Below, piece by piece: positions 39,964 through 49,722 of a DNA stretch of 64,000 bases. The notes beneath the pieces were generated by a model that worked only from the letters and a program-made list of their open reading frames with translations, was not told the DNA's origin and ran no database searches. Source of the stretch: Thiocapsa sp. (lineage in GTDB: Bacteria; Pseudomonadota; Gammaproteobacteria; Chromatiales; Chromatiaceae); assembly GCF_018399035.1 (NCBI RefSeq), contig NZ_CP073760.1, forward strand, positions 5,580,501-5,644,500, given 5' to 3'. Each line of letters begins with the position of its first letter. The first letter of the stretch is position 1. The position numbers and the translations under genes were made by a program.

Positions 39964-40048
39964 CCATGAAGAACATGAAGCTCATGAAGGGATTCCGTCC
40001 TGCATGAATCGGTGTCATCTTCATGGTCCTTCATGCCCTTCATGGTGA
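39964..40048. repeat. Single palindromic ATGAAG unit (C)
   Basis: ACCATGAAGAACATGAAGCT on the left, CTTCATGCCCTTCATGGTGA on the right; one hairpin between the GxxExxY gene and the nucleotidyltransferase gene. Confidence 0.8.
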
Positions 40049-40137
40049 AAAAAACAGATGCCGCGAGCGCCTGCCCGCGCGGCGGGGTGGACGACCCTCT
40101 CGATGGACTGATCGATCGACACCAGTGCCTGCGATCT

Positions 40138-40863
40138 TCACGGCTTGATCCCATCGTTGTCGGAACGAAACGCTTCCATATCGCACACTCGGTCGAAGAT
40201 GACGGTCGCAAGGTGCGAGCAAGCTGCTTTGACGGCCTGCCAGTCATGCCAACGTGGAGCGAGGTTCTTGTACTCGCTGAGCTCGGTTTCTTCCAAGTCG
40301 TAGGGCAGCGCGTTGGCAAGCTGCACCTGTAACTGCTGAAGCGGCGACTCCCCGTTGTCCTGCGGGTAGAGTCGATCGAATGATTGCAGTGCGAGCGCAA
40401 CCTTCTCATCGCCCATGTGATCCGCCAAGGCCACGAAGTCGAGATAATCTCGCGTGGCGTTGCGCTTGAGGATCAACACGCCCTTGATGCGCAGAATCTC
40501 GGCTCTGGTGGGAACCGTGATGCGTGCGCCGTGGTAGTCGAGGGCTTCTGTCTCCAGCGGCTCGTCACGGATAAGCTGGCGAATTCCGGTTTCGATGCCA
40601 TCGAGGCTGCCGAGGATCTGGACCGGGCGCTGCACACGTGCGGTCTTCCAGCCAGCGACCGACTCAAGCTGGACCAGCACCTCGTCGAAGCGCGGGCGCA
40701 GATCGGTCAGCACATGGTCGGCATCACGCGAGAAACGATGTTCTGCATGGATCGCCGAGGCCGTTCCGCCGACCAGTACGGCATCCGGAAGGATGCGTTG
40801 GAGCCGTGCGGCAGACGACAAAACGAGCTCCCACTCAGGCAGCGGAGCGGTGTTCTTCGGCAT
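40138..40863 (-). CDS. Nucleotidyltransferase, AbiEii-toxin-like
   Basis: 241-residue protein with a nucleotidyltransferase core: AVLVGGTASAIHAEHRFSRDADHVLTDL (GG/S and DxD-like residues), then HGARITVPTRAEILRIKGVLILKRNATRDYLDFVALA, the usual AbiEii-like K-x-x-A-R-D-x-x-D pattern. AbiEii toxins are part of abortive-infection or toxin-antitoxin systems (family knowledge). It overlaps the small upstream gene by 29 bp, so the two form one translational unit. Located inside the BREX island. Confidence 0.75.
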   Translation of the reverse strand: MPKNTAPLPEWELVLSSAARLQRILPDAVLVGGTASAIHAEHRFSRDADHVLTDLRPRFDEVLVQLESVAGWKTARVQRPVQILGSLDGIETGIRQLIRDEPLETEALDYHGARITVPTRAEILRIKGVLILKRNATRDYLDFVALADHMGDEKVALALQSFDRLYPQDNGESPLQQLQVQLANALPYDLEETELSEYKNLAPRWHDWQAVKAACSHLATVIFDRVCDMEAFRSDNDGIKP

Positions 40864-41062
40864 AGTGCATCCAGAAATGATGGCGCTGAGCGTAGGGTTC
40901 GAAAGCGTAAGGACGACAAACCCGCTCCACCTTGTCCAGCAGGGTGCGGTCGTCCAAGACTGCCCGACGCAGCTCAGCCCAATCCTGCCAGCGACCGCGT
41001 GAGATCACGTCGTCGATGGCGGCGAGGGTGAAGCCTTGATGGTTGAGGTGGCGATGAATCAT
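40835..41062 (-). CDS. Small partner of the nucleotidyltransferase
   Basis: 75-residue protein, MIHRHLNHQGFTLAAIDDVISRGRWQDWAEL...; no family recognised with certainty. Its tight overlap with the toxin-like gene and its size suggest an antitoxin or substrate-recognition partner (inference). ATG 41062 preferred because of GGGGAT upstream; 41119 would add 19 residues. Confidence 0.6.
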   Translation of the reverse strand: MIHRHLNHQGFTLAAIDDVISRGRWQDWAELRRAVLDDRTLLDKVERVCRPYAFEPYAQRHHFWMHYAEEHRSAA

Positions 41063-41169
41063 GGCGATCCCCACACTTTGACGATGGTCGATACTTTCGA
41101 TATTACGCGAACGATCCACGAGAAGGACCAGGCTTCTGCGATTGTTGCGGCGAGTACGATCAAGAGCGA

Positions 41170-41679
41170 ACCATGAAGGACGTGAAGAGCATGAAGGGGG
41201 AGTTGTCTGGTGGGACCATCCTGATCTTCATGAACTTCATGCCCTTCATGGTAGAAAATTTCCTCCGCCGCCATGCCGACCGCGGCGAGTTCGGCCGGGA
41301 CACAAGATTGAACCATGAAGGACATGAAGAGCATGAAGGGGATCTGCTGGATGGTGTCATCCTCATCTTCATGAACTTCATGCCCTTCATGGTAGAAAAT
41401 TTCCTCCGCCGCCATGCCGACCGCGGCGAGTTCGGCCGGGACACAAGATTGAACCATGAAGGACGTGAAGAGCATGAAGGGGGAGTTGTCTGGTGGGACC
41501 ATCCTGATCTTCATGAACTTCATGCCCTTCATGGTAGAAAAATTCCCTCCGCCGCCATGCCGACCGCGGCGAGTTCGGCCGGGACACAAGATTGAACCAT
41601 GAAGGACATGAAGAGCATGAAGGGGAGCTGCTGGAGGGGATCATCCTGATCTTCATGAACTTCATGTCCTTCATGGTGA
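41170..41679. repeat. Repeat array D: four ~142-bp palindromic units
   Basis: Units start at 41170, 41312, 41453 and 41596 (spacing 142, 141, 143). Each holds ACCATGAAGGACRTGAAGAG, a 25-bp loop, CTTCATGAACTTCATGCCCT and a nearly identical spacer with CCGCGGCGAGTTCGGCCGGG. Ends 10 bp before the brxC stop codon. Confidence 0.92.
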
Positions 41680-41688
41680 CCCTTAATC

Positions 41689-43135
41689 TTAAAGAATCCG
41701 CACCCGCACCCCCGCATCGAGCTGCTCGAGCAGACGTTTGCGGATCTCCTCGAGCAGGCTGTCGACGTCCGCTTCGGTGGCGATTTCGCGGTTGCGCAGC
41801 GAGAGGTCCATCTTGACGATGAGGGGGCGCCGCCCGGCGCTCAGGATACTGTCGAGGATGTCGTCGGCACTGTCCTCGGCCTGTTCGAGGCGTATCTGGA
41901 AGGGTGCCTCCAAGTCATCCAAGGCCGGCGCGACGGCGTTTGCCGTGGTATCGGTGACGGCTAGGGCGATCGGGCGCAGGACGGCGTGGGACTGATCGGC
42001 GGTTAGGGTCGCGAAACCATTACGGGCGCGGATACGTCCTCGCGCCTGCTCGGCCTGTTGCTCCTGCCGGGCGAGACGGCGTTCCCGCTCGGCGCTGTAG
42101 GCGGCGCGGATGGCTGTGAGGTCAGGCTCCAGAACGGTGATGTCTCGCCAGGGACGCTCACCGGCCAGATGGGTCTCGACCCGATCCCGAGCGGCTTCCA
42201 ATGCGGAGTCGAGGGCGCCGACGGCGTGGAGCTGGGATGCCTGATAATCGCGAACGCGGGCGGCGTCCGTGACTCGGGAAACCGCATCGTCGGAAAGCTC
42301 GGCCGAATAGAGGTTAACCAGCTCGATGCCGTCGGTCAGGGCATCGATGTGACGCTTGACCTGCTGGACCGTGGGGCGCGTTTGGCGCACCTGACGGGTG
42401 CAGTCCTCCAAGGCATCCTGCAACCGTGTCAGGGCCGCGGGGGGATCTTTGCCGTCCGGCAGGCGGATGAGCTGCGTGAGCACGGCGCGCAGGCGCTGGG
42501 CCTGTCCGGGAAAGAGGTTGGCGACGGCGTCCGCGATCGCGTCGTCCGAGCGGTTGACCTCCGTGCGCAGGTGTTTCTCGAAGAACTTGCAGATGCGAGC
42601 CCGTACCGGATAGCCGATGTCGTCCTCCCCGGACGGGAAGACGTTGGCGCGGCGGAAGCTGCGGTCCTTCTCGAAGAGGTCGCGCACGCCGGCGTCGCGC
42701 ACGGCAGTGATCTCCGGGGTGCCCTCGGGCTGGATACGCAACTACCAGAAAGAGGGTGGCGTTGGGTCGGCGCAAGCGCAGCATGTCGCTGATGGCGCGC
42801 ACGGCTTCTTCCGGGGACTCGTTGCGCAGGTGCGTGCCCGCTCGGCTCGTGAACCAGGCCATCGGGTCGGTGTAATAGTCGGGGAAGAGTCTGGACATGA
42901 CCAGAGAGAAGTCTTCCTCGGCGAAGTCGCGCCCTTTGATCTGCTCCCAGGGTTCGCCGAGTGTCTCCTGTGCCACTTGCTCGAAACGTGTCCAGTGTCC
43001 GTCGCGTTCGAGGGTCAGCTCGAAATCCGCCACCAGCGGCTCGGTGGGACAATAGCCGAGCCGGCGCTGAACCTGCCGGACGGCGACTGAATGGACCTGC
43101 TCGTTGTCGCGAGCGACGCCGCCGCATCGGGGAGG
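41689..43135 (-). pseudogene. brxC: BrxC/PglY-type BREX ATPase, C-terminal fragment
   Basis: About 480 codons of the C-terminal part of a large BREX P-loop protein, without the ATPase motifs, which lie nearer the N-terminus. Recognisable stretches: RDNEQVHSVAVRQVQRRLGY, FSLVMSRLFPDYYTDPMAWF, FRRANVFPSGEDDIGYPVRA, and the ending EADVDSLLEEIRKRLLEQLD. A frame change near 42745 (CTGGTAGTTGCGTATC) separates the two halves. No start codon is present at the 5' edge (43135), so the gene was cut there. Identification rests on memory of the family plus the neighbouring pglX and pglZ. Confidence 0.65.
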
Positions 43136-43329
43136 TCATCAAGGCGCCACGGGCTCTTTGTTCACAATCCCTGTGGTCGGTCGTGTGGATAACCTGTGCT
43201 CGAGGGGGTTAACCGCCGGACAGGGCAGGGCGGGATGGCGGCCGGTCGAAAAGTGCCCGGGTCGGAACGCCCCGGGGATGCCGGTGGGATATCCTATCGG
43301 CGTTATCACCGACGGACTCCGGCGACTGC

Positions 43330-45588
43330 ATGCGCTACACCGACGAACAACTCCGGGCCATCGAGCACAGCGGCGGCCACTCGCTGACCTTCGCGGTCGC
43401 CGGCTCGGGCAAGACGCAGATGCTGATCGGGCGGGTGCGTTTCCTTCTGGAGCAGGGGGTCCCGCCCGAGCGCATCCGCGTGCTGGCCTTCAACAAGGCC
43501 GCTGCACGCGAATTCAAAGAGCGCCTGGCGTTGGCCTTGCCGGCGTCGTTTCAAGCGCCGAAGGTCTCGACCTTCCACAGTCTCGGGCTGCGCCTGATCA
43601 CGCTCTTCGAGCGACACGGGTTCCTGCCGCGCCTGCGCTTGGAGGAGAACGAGGCTGTCGAGAAGCGGCTCGTGCGGGAGGCGGCCTTGGCGGCGATCAA
43701 AGAGGAGCACGCCGACGACTACCCGAGCCAAGACGACCTGGAAGCCTTGCGCACCTTTATCGGCCTGGTGAAATCGGACATCCGCACGCCGCGGGACGCG
43801 TTCAATGCCTTCAGGATTCCGGGCAACTACGGCTATTTCATCCGCGCCTTCGATCGCTTCGAGACGGCCCGAATAGGGGCCGGTCTGCGCTTCTTCGCGG
43901 ACCTCCTGTCCGAGCCCGCGAGGCTCATGATGACGCATCCGGACGCGCTCGCGCTGGTCACCAATAAACTCGACTTAGTGGTCGTGGACGAGTTTCAGGA
44001 TGTCAGTCGCATCCAGGTCGAGTTGCTCGTCCGGTTGATCGGGACCCGTGCGACCTTGAACGCGGTCGGCGACGATTCCCAATGCATCTACGCCTGGAGG
44101 GGTTCTCGTCCGGAATTCATGGGTGAGGAGTTCGACCGATTCTTTCCCGGTGCAACCCGCTACACCTTATCCAGAACCTTTCGCTTCGGGCATCGCGTCG
44201 CGCTCGCCGCCGGCATGCTGATCGAGAACAACCGCAACCGGGTGCCGACCCTCTGCGTATCGGCGCCGTCCACGCCGGAGACCGGAATCGAGGTGATTCG
44301 CGCCGACGCAGCGGGCGATCAGTCCGCGGTCGTCGACGTCATCGACCGCTGGCGCGGCGACGGTCGCCGTCTGCGCGAGTGTGCCGTCCTCGCGCGACTC
44401 TGGGCGCAGACCCTGGGGCTTGAGTTGGCGCTCATGGATCGCGGGATCCCCTACTTCAAGCCGAAGGGCGACGTCTTGACCGACCGCGAGGTCGTCGGGC
44501 TTCTCGGCTGGCTGCGACTGGCCGCGGGTTCGCTCTTCGCGGATGCGCGTGCGCCGGAGATCATCGGCGCGATGCTCACGACCCCCACGCTGTGGCTCCC
44601 CGCAAAGACCATCGCCGATCTCGCCGAGACGATCGCCCGACACCCCGAACGCGCGCACACGCGCTTGCTCGAGGTGGCGGCGCAGACCCGCAAGCCTTAT
44701 CAGGCGGGGAAGATTCGCGATCGCGCCGAACTCTGGAGCGAGGCCCCGAGCTGGAGCGGCCTGCCTGCGGCCGAGGCACTGCGGCTGTACGCCTTACGGA
44801 CCGATCTGACCGAGTCCTTCGCGCGCTCCGTCAGCAGCGACGCGGCATCTGAGAAGGAGATCGCCTACCGGACTCTGCTCGGAGCGGCGCTGCGCACCCG
44901 TGCGTCGATACGCGACTTTCTGACGCATTTGGATGCGTTGGGCCAGACACGGCGGCGCGACGAGGCCGGCGGGGACGTGGTCCTGCTCTCCACAATTCAC
45001 CAAGCGAAGGGGTTGGAGTGGCCGCTGGTCATCGCCGCCGGACTCGAGGAAGGCCAGTTCCCGTCCGAGCGATCCGACCCCGAAGAGGAACGACGCCTGG
45101 CTTACGTGGCCTTCACCCGCGCCAAGGAACAGCTGGTCCTCGTCATCCCGCCCGACGAGCGCTTCGATGCGGCATGGAAAGGCCGCGAGTCGCGCGGCCC
45201 CGGGATCTCGCGCACGCCGGCCAGCCGGTTTGTCTTCGAAGCGCGACTCCGGACCGCGGTGTCGCTCGGGGACGCCGTGTCCAAACGGCTCTCCGGAGCG
45301 GATCGGGAGGTCAAGCTCCCCGATGCACCGGCCGACGCGAGCGGCCTTCTGAATCGCTATCTGGAGGCGGTCGGTATCCCCGAACGCTATGCCGTGCCGA
45401 AGGCCCACCCGAAGGCGTCGAGCGGGGATGGCTCGCCGCGGTGGGCGGTCAACGATCGGATCCGGCATCGGGTGTTCGGCGAGGGCCGGATCGTCCGCGT
45501 GCGCGACAAAGACGTTCTCGACATCGACTTTTCCGGACGGCGCCGCTCGATCAAGCTCGGCATCGTCGCGCTGGAGCGGATCGGCTGA
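43330..45588 (+). CDS. UvrD/Rep-family superfamily I DNA helicase
   Basis: 752-residue 3'-5' helicase. Motif I AGSGKT at residues 24-29, motif II VVVDEFQDVSRIQ, motif III GDDSQCIYAWRGS, motif IV SRTFRFG, motif V STIHQAKGLEWPLV and motif VI RRLAYVAFTRAKEQ. The C-terminus (WAVNDRIRHRVFGEGRIVRV) is a PcrA/UvrD-like Tudor domain that contacts RNA polymerase in related proteins. Divergent from the brxC fragment. Not UvrD itself; could be a stand-alone repair helicase or a defence-associated one. Confidence 0.9.
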   Translation: MRYTDEQLRAIEHSGGHSLTFAVAGSGKTQMLIGRVRFLLEQGVPPERIRVLAFNKAAAREFKERLALALPASFQAPKVSTFHSLGLRLITLFERHGFLPRLRLEENEAVEKRLVREAALAAIKEEHADDYPSQDDLEALRTFIGLVKSDIRTPRDAFNAFRIPGNYGYFIRAFDRFETARIGAGLRFFADLLSEPARLMMTHPDALALVTNKLDLVVVDEFQDVSRIQVELLVRLIGTRATLNAVGDDSQCIYAWRGSRPEFMGEEFDRFFPGATRYTLSRTFRFGHRVALAAGMLIENNRNRVPTLCVSAPSTPETGIEVIRADAAGDQSAVVDVIDRWRGDGRRLRECAVLARLWAQTLGLELALMDRGIPYFKPKGDVLTDREVVGLLGWLRLAAGSLFADARAPEIIGAMLTTPTLWLPAKTIADLAETIARHPERAHTRLLEVAAQTRKPYQAGKIRDRAELWSEAPSWSGLPAAEALRLYALRTDLTESFARSVSSDAASEKEIAYRTLLGAALRTRASIRDFLTHLDALGQTRRRDEAGGDVVLLSTIHQAKGLEWPLVIAAGLEEGQFPSERSDPEEERRLAYVAFTRAKEQLVLVIPPDERFDAAWKGRESRGPGISRTPASRFVFEARLRTAVSLGDAVSKRLSGADREVKLPDAPADASGLLNRYLEAVGIPERYAVPKAHPKASSGDGSPRWAVNDRIRHRVFGEGRIVRVRDKDVLDIDFSGRRRSIKLGIVALERIG

Positions 45589-45657
45589 CACCCCGGAACG
45601 ATGCCCATCAGCCCCGGGTGTTGCACGGTGCGTCTTCGCGAAAGGCCACCCCGTGGC

Positions 45658-46359
45658 TCAAGCGCTCGCGATCAAGTATCCGGCCGCGACCAGCAGCAAG
45701 ACACCGCAGGCCGCACGTCCGTAACCGAAGCCCCGGACCCGTCCCAGAGTATCGAGCCAGCGTTGAACACCGTGTAGAGAGCCGGCCGCAAGCAGGACGC
45801 CCCCGCAGTGTCCCAGGGCGAAGAGGACGAGCAGGAGGATCGGCAAGGCCACCAGTCCTTCGGCGGACTGCATCCAGACCACGCCCAGAAGCGGCGCGAT
45901 CCAGGCAAAGGCACAGGGACCTAAGGCCAGACCGAAGATCAGTCCGAGCAGCAGGGCGGTGGTCGGTCCTCTGGACTTGGGTTGGGGTAGGCCGCCGCGC
46001 CAGGTGATCGGGAGCCAACCGAGCAGATAAAGTCCGGCCAAGAGACAGAGGGCGGCGACCAGATAATTGCTCGAGACCCCGACATCGCCGGCGATGCGCC
46101 CGAGCCAGAGGGTTGCGGCGCCGAGCGGGACCAGGCTGATCAGCACACCCAAGGCAAAGGCCAGGATGATGAGCGATTCGCGCCGCGCGCGCTCCCGGCT
46201 CGGCTCGGGTGTGCCCGCCAGATAGCCGACCAACAGCGGGATGCCGGCCAGATGACAGGGGCTGAGCCAGATGCTGGCAAAGCCCCAGGCGAGTGCCGCG
46301 AGTGCGGCCAACCAGGCGGCGCCGGAGAGAGCCTGCGACAGTGGTGCGAGCCACTCCAT
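45658..46359 (-). CDS. CcdA-like cytochrome c biogenesis/thiol transport membrane protein
   Basis: 233-residue protein with six transmembrane helices. The two redox Cys motifs of the family appear as SIWLSPCHLAGIPLL near residue 33 and LALGPCAFAWIAPLL near residue 145. CcdA proteins move electrons from cytoplasmic thioredoxin to periplasmic thiol proteins. Its ATG overlaps the stop of the thioredoxin-like gene (TGATG), so the two are coupled. Confidence 0.85.
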   Translation of the reverse strand: MEWLAPLSQALSGAAWLAALAALAWGFASIWLSPCHLAGIPLLVGYLAGTPEPSRERARRESLIILAFALGVLISLVPLGAATLWLGRIAGDVGVSSNYLVAALCLLAGLYLLGWLPITWRGGLPQPKSRGPTTALLLGLIFGLALGPCAFAWIAPLLGVVWMQSAEGLVALPILLLVLFALGHCGGVLLAAGSLHGVQRWLDTLGRVRGFGYGRAACGVLLLVAAGYLIASA

Positions 46360-46794
46360 CAGGAGCCGTCCGCAGCCGCCGGGCCGAGCGGCAGCCCGGC
46401 CGCCGCGAAGCGCTCACGGATGGCGTCCGCGGAGAGAAACCCGATGTGTCGCCCGAGCTCGCGTCTATTCCCGTCGAGGAAGACCTGCGTCGGGATGGCG
46501 ATCACCTTCCACTGCCCGACCAGCTCCGGCTGTTCGAGGATGTTGATGGAGACCAGCTGCAGGCGATCGCCGTGGCTGGATTGAAGCTCGTCGAGCACGC
46601 GATGCATGGCCACGCAGCTCGCGCAGGAGTTGGAGCCCAGCTCGACCAGCACGGGTCGGCCGTCGGCGGTGATCTCGGTCGCCCGTGGGGTGGGGGGTGC
46701 CGGAGGGAGTGCCGAGCCAGCGGTAGAGTCCGGCACCGGTCAGCACCAGGATCACGACGGCGAGGGCGGGAAGAAGGCGTGTGAAGGTCTCCAT
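46359..46794 (-). CDS. Membrane-anchored thioredoxin-like protein (probable frameshift)
   Basis: Thioredoxin domain with active site CASC in VLVELGSNSCASCVAMHRVL and the cis-Pro loop VIAIPTQVFLDG. Read from GTG 46736 it lacks any export signal. From ATG 46794 another frame supplies METFTRLLPALAVVILVLTG, an N-terminal membrane anchor that would place the domain in the periplasm next to CcdA. The two frames join at a run of six C on the coding strand (46692-46697), so one base is probably missing or extra there. Confidence 0.7.
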
Positions 46795-46806
46795 TGTCGT
46801 GGCTCC

Positions 46807-47091
46807 TCAACCGGCCGAGCCGGTGCGTACGGGTGCGACCGCGACCGGCGGGCAGCATACGGCATAGGTGGAAATCCCAGGGCGCGATTCGTACCAAAGA
46901 TTCGCGATGATCAGCGGCACCAGGATATAGAGCAGCACCGACAGCAGCAGGGTGTCCCGGGGCACCGTGATCGCGGCCAGCCCGATGCCGACCAGGATGC
47001 AGAGTAAGACCCAGAGGGTCAGATACCGTTCGAAGAATCCCATGGGTGCGCCGGCGGCGTGCTTGCCGGTGGTTTCGCATTGGCTGCTCAT
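46807..47091 (-). pseudogene. ACR3-type arsenite permease, internal deletion remnant
   Basis: 94-codon frame starting MSSQCETTGKHAAGAPMGFF, like the N-terminus of ACR3 arsenite efflux proteins, then jumping to PRDTLLLSVLLYILVPLIIA, which resembles a stretch from the middle of that protein. Only two or three of ten helices remain. The thioredoxin and CcdA genes directly behind it suggest a former permease-thioredoxin-CcdA operon. Identification from memory of the family. Confidence 0.55.
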
Positions 47092-47299
47092 GTTGCCCTC
47101 GCAGTTGGACTCGAGACGGGCGCGCCGGGCCGGAATCCGGGACGGCGCGCATGCTGTCGAGGATCATATCCGGTATTTCGTATATATGGAAAACCGGACA
47201 TCGATGTGTTTGATCCGGAACACGCGTGAGACCGTCGCGCGTGCCTCGTTGAAAGATTCGGCCTCAGTGGCACCTGGCGCGGAGCGCCACGAGGCATGC

Positions 47300-47323
47300 G
47301 TGACACCGCGGAGCGGATGTCAC
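47300..47323. repeat. REP-like palindrome (copy 2, inverted)
   Basis: GTGACACCGCGGAGCGGATG followed by TCAC; reverse complement of the 24312 and 50971 copies including the flanking GGCATGC. Confidence 0.75.
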
Positions 47324-47383
47324 GAGACGCTTAAGGTTCGGTTGGCCGGTCCAATAAACGAGGCCCATCGAGCGTACCGCCCG

Positions 47384-48057
47384 CTACTCGCCCTCCAGCT
47401 GCAGATAGGTCTGGTTGACGTTGCGCTGATTCCAGCCTTCGAAATGCTCCAGATGCTCGAAGTCCGGTGCGTCGGCCAGCCGCGCGACCGTCTCGTCGAT
47501 CGGTTCCCAATTGCCGAGCGCGCCCTCGACCTCTCGCACCAGCCAATCCAGATAGTCACCGGTGTCGCGCTTGGTCTTGGCGAGATCAGCCGGGTTGCCG
47601 TGACCGGGGACCACGACCTTCGGCTCCAACGCCTCCATCGCGTGAAAGGTGTCGCGCCAGGCGCGGATCCGGCTGCGTTGCCGAGCCAGCGGTGATCCTG
47701 ACTGCCGAGGTTCACGACCCAGCGGATCGGCTGCTCGGTGACCGCTGCGACCGCTTGCTCGATCAGCGGTCCGGATTGGACCGTCGCGCCGCTGTCGACC
47801 AGGACGACGCCCTCGGGGGTGACGATAAATCCCAGGTTGGCATTGATGGCATAGTTGTCGTAGGTGCGATTCTCGGTGGGTCCGACCAGTGCGTAGACAT
47901 CCTCCGCGACCGCTTGTGTCTGCATCTCCCAAGCGAGCGCATTCGCGCCTTGCAGGGTCAAGGCCCCGACAAGACAGATCAGGGTTCCGAGACGAGCGCG
48001 ATTCACGGACCGAGACGGACATGAGGAGGGATGACGTTGACGAATCAGTAACTTCAA
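47384..48057 (-). pseudogene. Secreted MBL-fold hydrolase with internal deletion
   Basis: Starts with a signal peptide (MKLLIRQRHPSSCPSRSVNR..., hydrophobic LGTLICLVGALTLQGANALA) and MBL-fold beginnings (NANLGFIVTPEGVVLVDSGA, VVNLGSQDHRWLGN). After WLGN the sequence jumps, in another frame, to RIRAWRDTFHAMEALEPKVV and VPGHGNPADLAKTKRDTGDYLDWLV, the C-terminal part. About 90-100 residues including metal-binding segments are missing. Related proteins sit in sulfur-oxidation or PQQ-enzyme clusters. Confidence 0.7.
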
Positions 48058-48093
48058 GGTCTTGGCTCCGAATGGGTCAAAGATCGACCGGAA

Positions 48094-49041
48094 TCAAAGG
48101 TCAAAGTCGCCGCCGTAAGGCTCGGGTCCTTCCACGACCGGCAGGGTCAGCTCGTTGCCCCAGTGCGACCAGCCGCCGTTGTAGAGCCGCACGTCCTCGT
48201 AGCCGAGATGCTTGAGCTGCAGATAGGCCAGGCCCATCCGGAAGCCGTCGTGGCAGTAGATGTAGATCCGTTTGTCCTTGGGAATCGCCGCATAGAGGGC
48301 GGCGAGGCTCTCGTCGCTCCGCCACTTGCCGGTCTGACCGTCCACCCCGTCGAGGCTCACGATATTGATCGCGCCCGGGATATGTCCGCCCATGATCGAG
48401 TGCCGGATCACCTCGCCGGTATACATGTCGTTCGGGCGCGCATCGAGCAGGACCACGTCCGTATCGCGGCGCGACACGACATCGTCGTAGACGGCGGGCC
48501 ACTCCACGAAGAGCGCCGGGTCGGCGTCCTTCAGCGTCACCGTACCCGCTGTTTTCGGCGGCGTCGGCTCCTGCTCCAACTCGTTGAAGCCCGTCCATTC
48601 GAGGGTTCCGCCGTTGAGGATCTTGACCTGCTCCATGTCGAAGCCGTAGAGGTCGAGCAGGTAGTAGAGTCGCGCCGCCAGCGCCGTGCTGGAATCGTCG
48701 TAGATCACGAGCGTCGAGTCGTCGTTCACGCCCCAACCGCGCAGGGTCTCCTGGAAGGTCTCGCGGTCGGGAAAGCGCATGATCGGGCTGGCGTCGTTGT
48801 CGCCGAGATCCTTGAAGCGCTGGACTTGGACCGCGCCGGGGATGTGGCCGACGGTGAAGTACCGATGTGGGTGATAGCGCACCTCGAGGACGACGGTGTT
48901 CTCGTCGTCCATTGCGTCCGCGAGCCAGTCGGCATCGACCAGGAAATCCGGATTGGCGAGCGCCTGGATGGGCACGAGCAGCAACGCGAACAGCGCGACG
49001 AACCCGAGCGGCAGGAGTGCCCGAAACGGCTTGTGCGACAT
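48094..49041 (-). CDS. Periplasmic double-domain rhodanese (thiosulfate sulfurtransferase)
   Basis: 315-residue exported sulfurtransferase: signal peptide (residues 1-30, cut after QALA), an N-terminal rhodanese-like domain (LVDADWLADAMDDENTVVLE, HIPGAVQVQRF) and a C-terminal one with the catalytic Cys in YIYCHDGFRMGLAYLQLKHL. Fits sulfur metabolism of a phototrophic sulfur bacterium, and lies near the polysulfide-reductase-like operon. ATG 49041 is chosen since it begins the signal peptide. Confidence 0.88.
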   Translation of the reverse strand: MSHKPFRALLPLGFVALFALLLVPIQALANPDFLVDADWLADAMDDENTVVLEVRYHPHRYFTVGHIPGAVQVQRFKDLGDNDASPIMRFPDRETFQETLRGWGVNDDSTLVIYDDSSTALAARLYYLLDLYGFDMEQVKILNGGTLEWTGFNELEQEPTPPKTAGTVTLKDADPALFVEWPAVYDDVVSRRDTDVVLLDARPNDMYTGEVIRHSIMGGHIPGAINIVSLDGVDGQTGKWRSDESLAALYAAIPKDKRIYIYCHDGFRMGLAYLQLKHLGYEDVRLYNGGWSHWGNELTLPVVEGPEPYGGDFDL

Positions 49042-49123
49042 GACAGTGTCCTCCGATGGATGGTTGAGTCGTTGTATGGTGCTGCGGGCCGGGCACATCC
49101 CATGCGCCGACCCGGCGGCTCGG

Positions 49124-49255
49124 TCAATAGCCGAACTTGGCATTCAAACCGACCGTGAAGGTGTTGAAGTCTTGGTTGTCGGTGTTGTCGATCCGTTGGT
49201 TCCAGGCGGCCAGCAGCTCGGATCGATCCGTCAGGGCATACTTTACGCCTTCTGT
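49124..49255 (-). pseudogene. C-terminal remnant of an outer-membrane beta-barrel protein
   Basis: The frame ends VKYALTDRSELLAAW and DFNTFTVGLNAKFGY: alternating hydrophobic residues and a terminal aromatic residue, as in outer-membrane porin-like proteins. The rest of the gene is missing; upstream codons are unrelated. Confidence 0.5.
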
Positions 49256-49345
49256 TATTGATTGATGCTCGCAGGATGCCGAGTGTTGCGAACCTAGCAG
49301 GGCTGGTGGATCAAAAACATGATTAAGATTAGGTTTCATCCGCGG

Positions 49346-49371
49346 CTTCGGCGGCCGCGCGGCCGCCGAAG
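49346..49371. repeat. 26-bp perfect GC palindrome
   Basis: CTTCGGCGGCCGC joined directly to its reverse complement GCGGCCGCCGAAG. No loop and no T tract; 70 bp before the small gene at 49441. Confidence 0.8.
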
Positions 49372-49440
49372 GCGTGATCCCTGAATTGGCCTATACTCGG
49401 ACTACAACGACGTTTGGACGCCATCCTGTCGGAGAAAACA

Positions 49441-49563
49441 ATGAAAAAGAGTTTTAAAGAGGCGCTGCAGACCCTGGTGGACCACCGCATCGAGGCGGGC
49501 GAGGATCCGCAAGATCTGTTCGAGGTGCTGCTTCGCGAGGCGAATCTGGTCTTCGGGCACTAA
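49441..49563 (+). CDS. 40-residue hypothetical protein
   Basis: Begins MKKSFKEALQTLVDHRIEAG and ends with EANLVFGH; acidic, amphipathic helical. ATG is preceded by CGGAGAAAAC, a fair ribosome-binding site, and codon usage matches the neighbours. Function unknown. A CACGGAG-type repeat remnant follows directly. Confidence 0.55.
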   Translation: MKKSFKEALQTLVDHRIEAGEDPQDLFEVLLREANLVFGH

Positions 49564-49722
49564 GAATCCGAGATCTGTCCTGCGTGCTCTCCGTGTCTCC
49601 ATGAGAGATTCCGAAACCGGTCGGTGCTGAGCAACGTCAGGATGCCCGGTTGACGCCGACGGCGGGCGGGCGAGAGGGTGGCTTCAGCGACTGGGCCGAG
49701 ATGCGCGTATCGCGTCCGCGCT

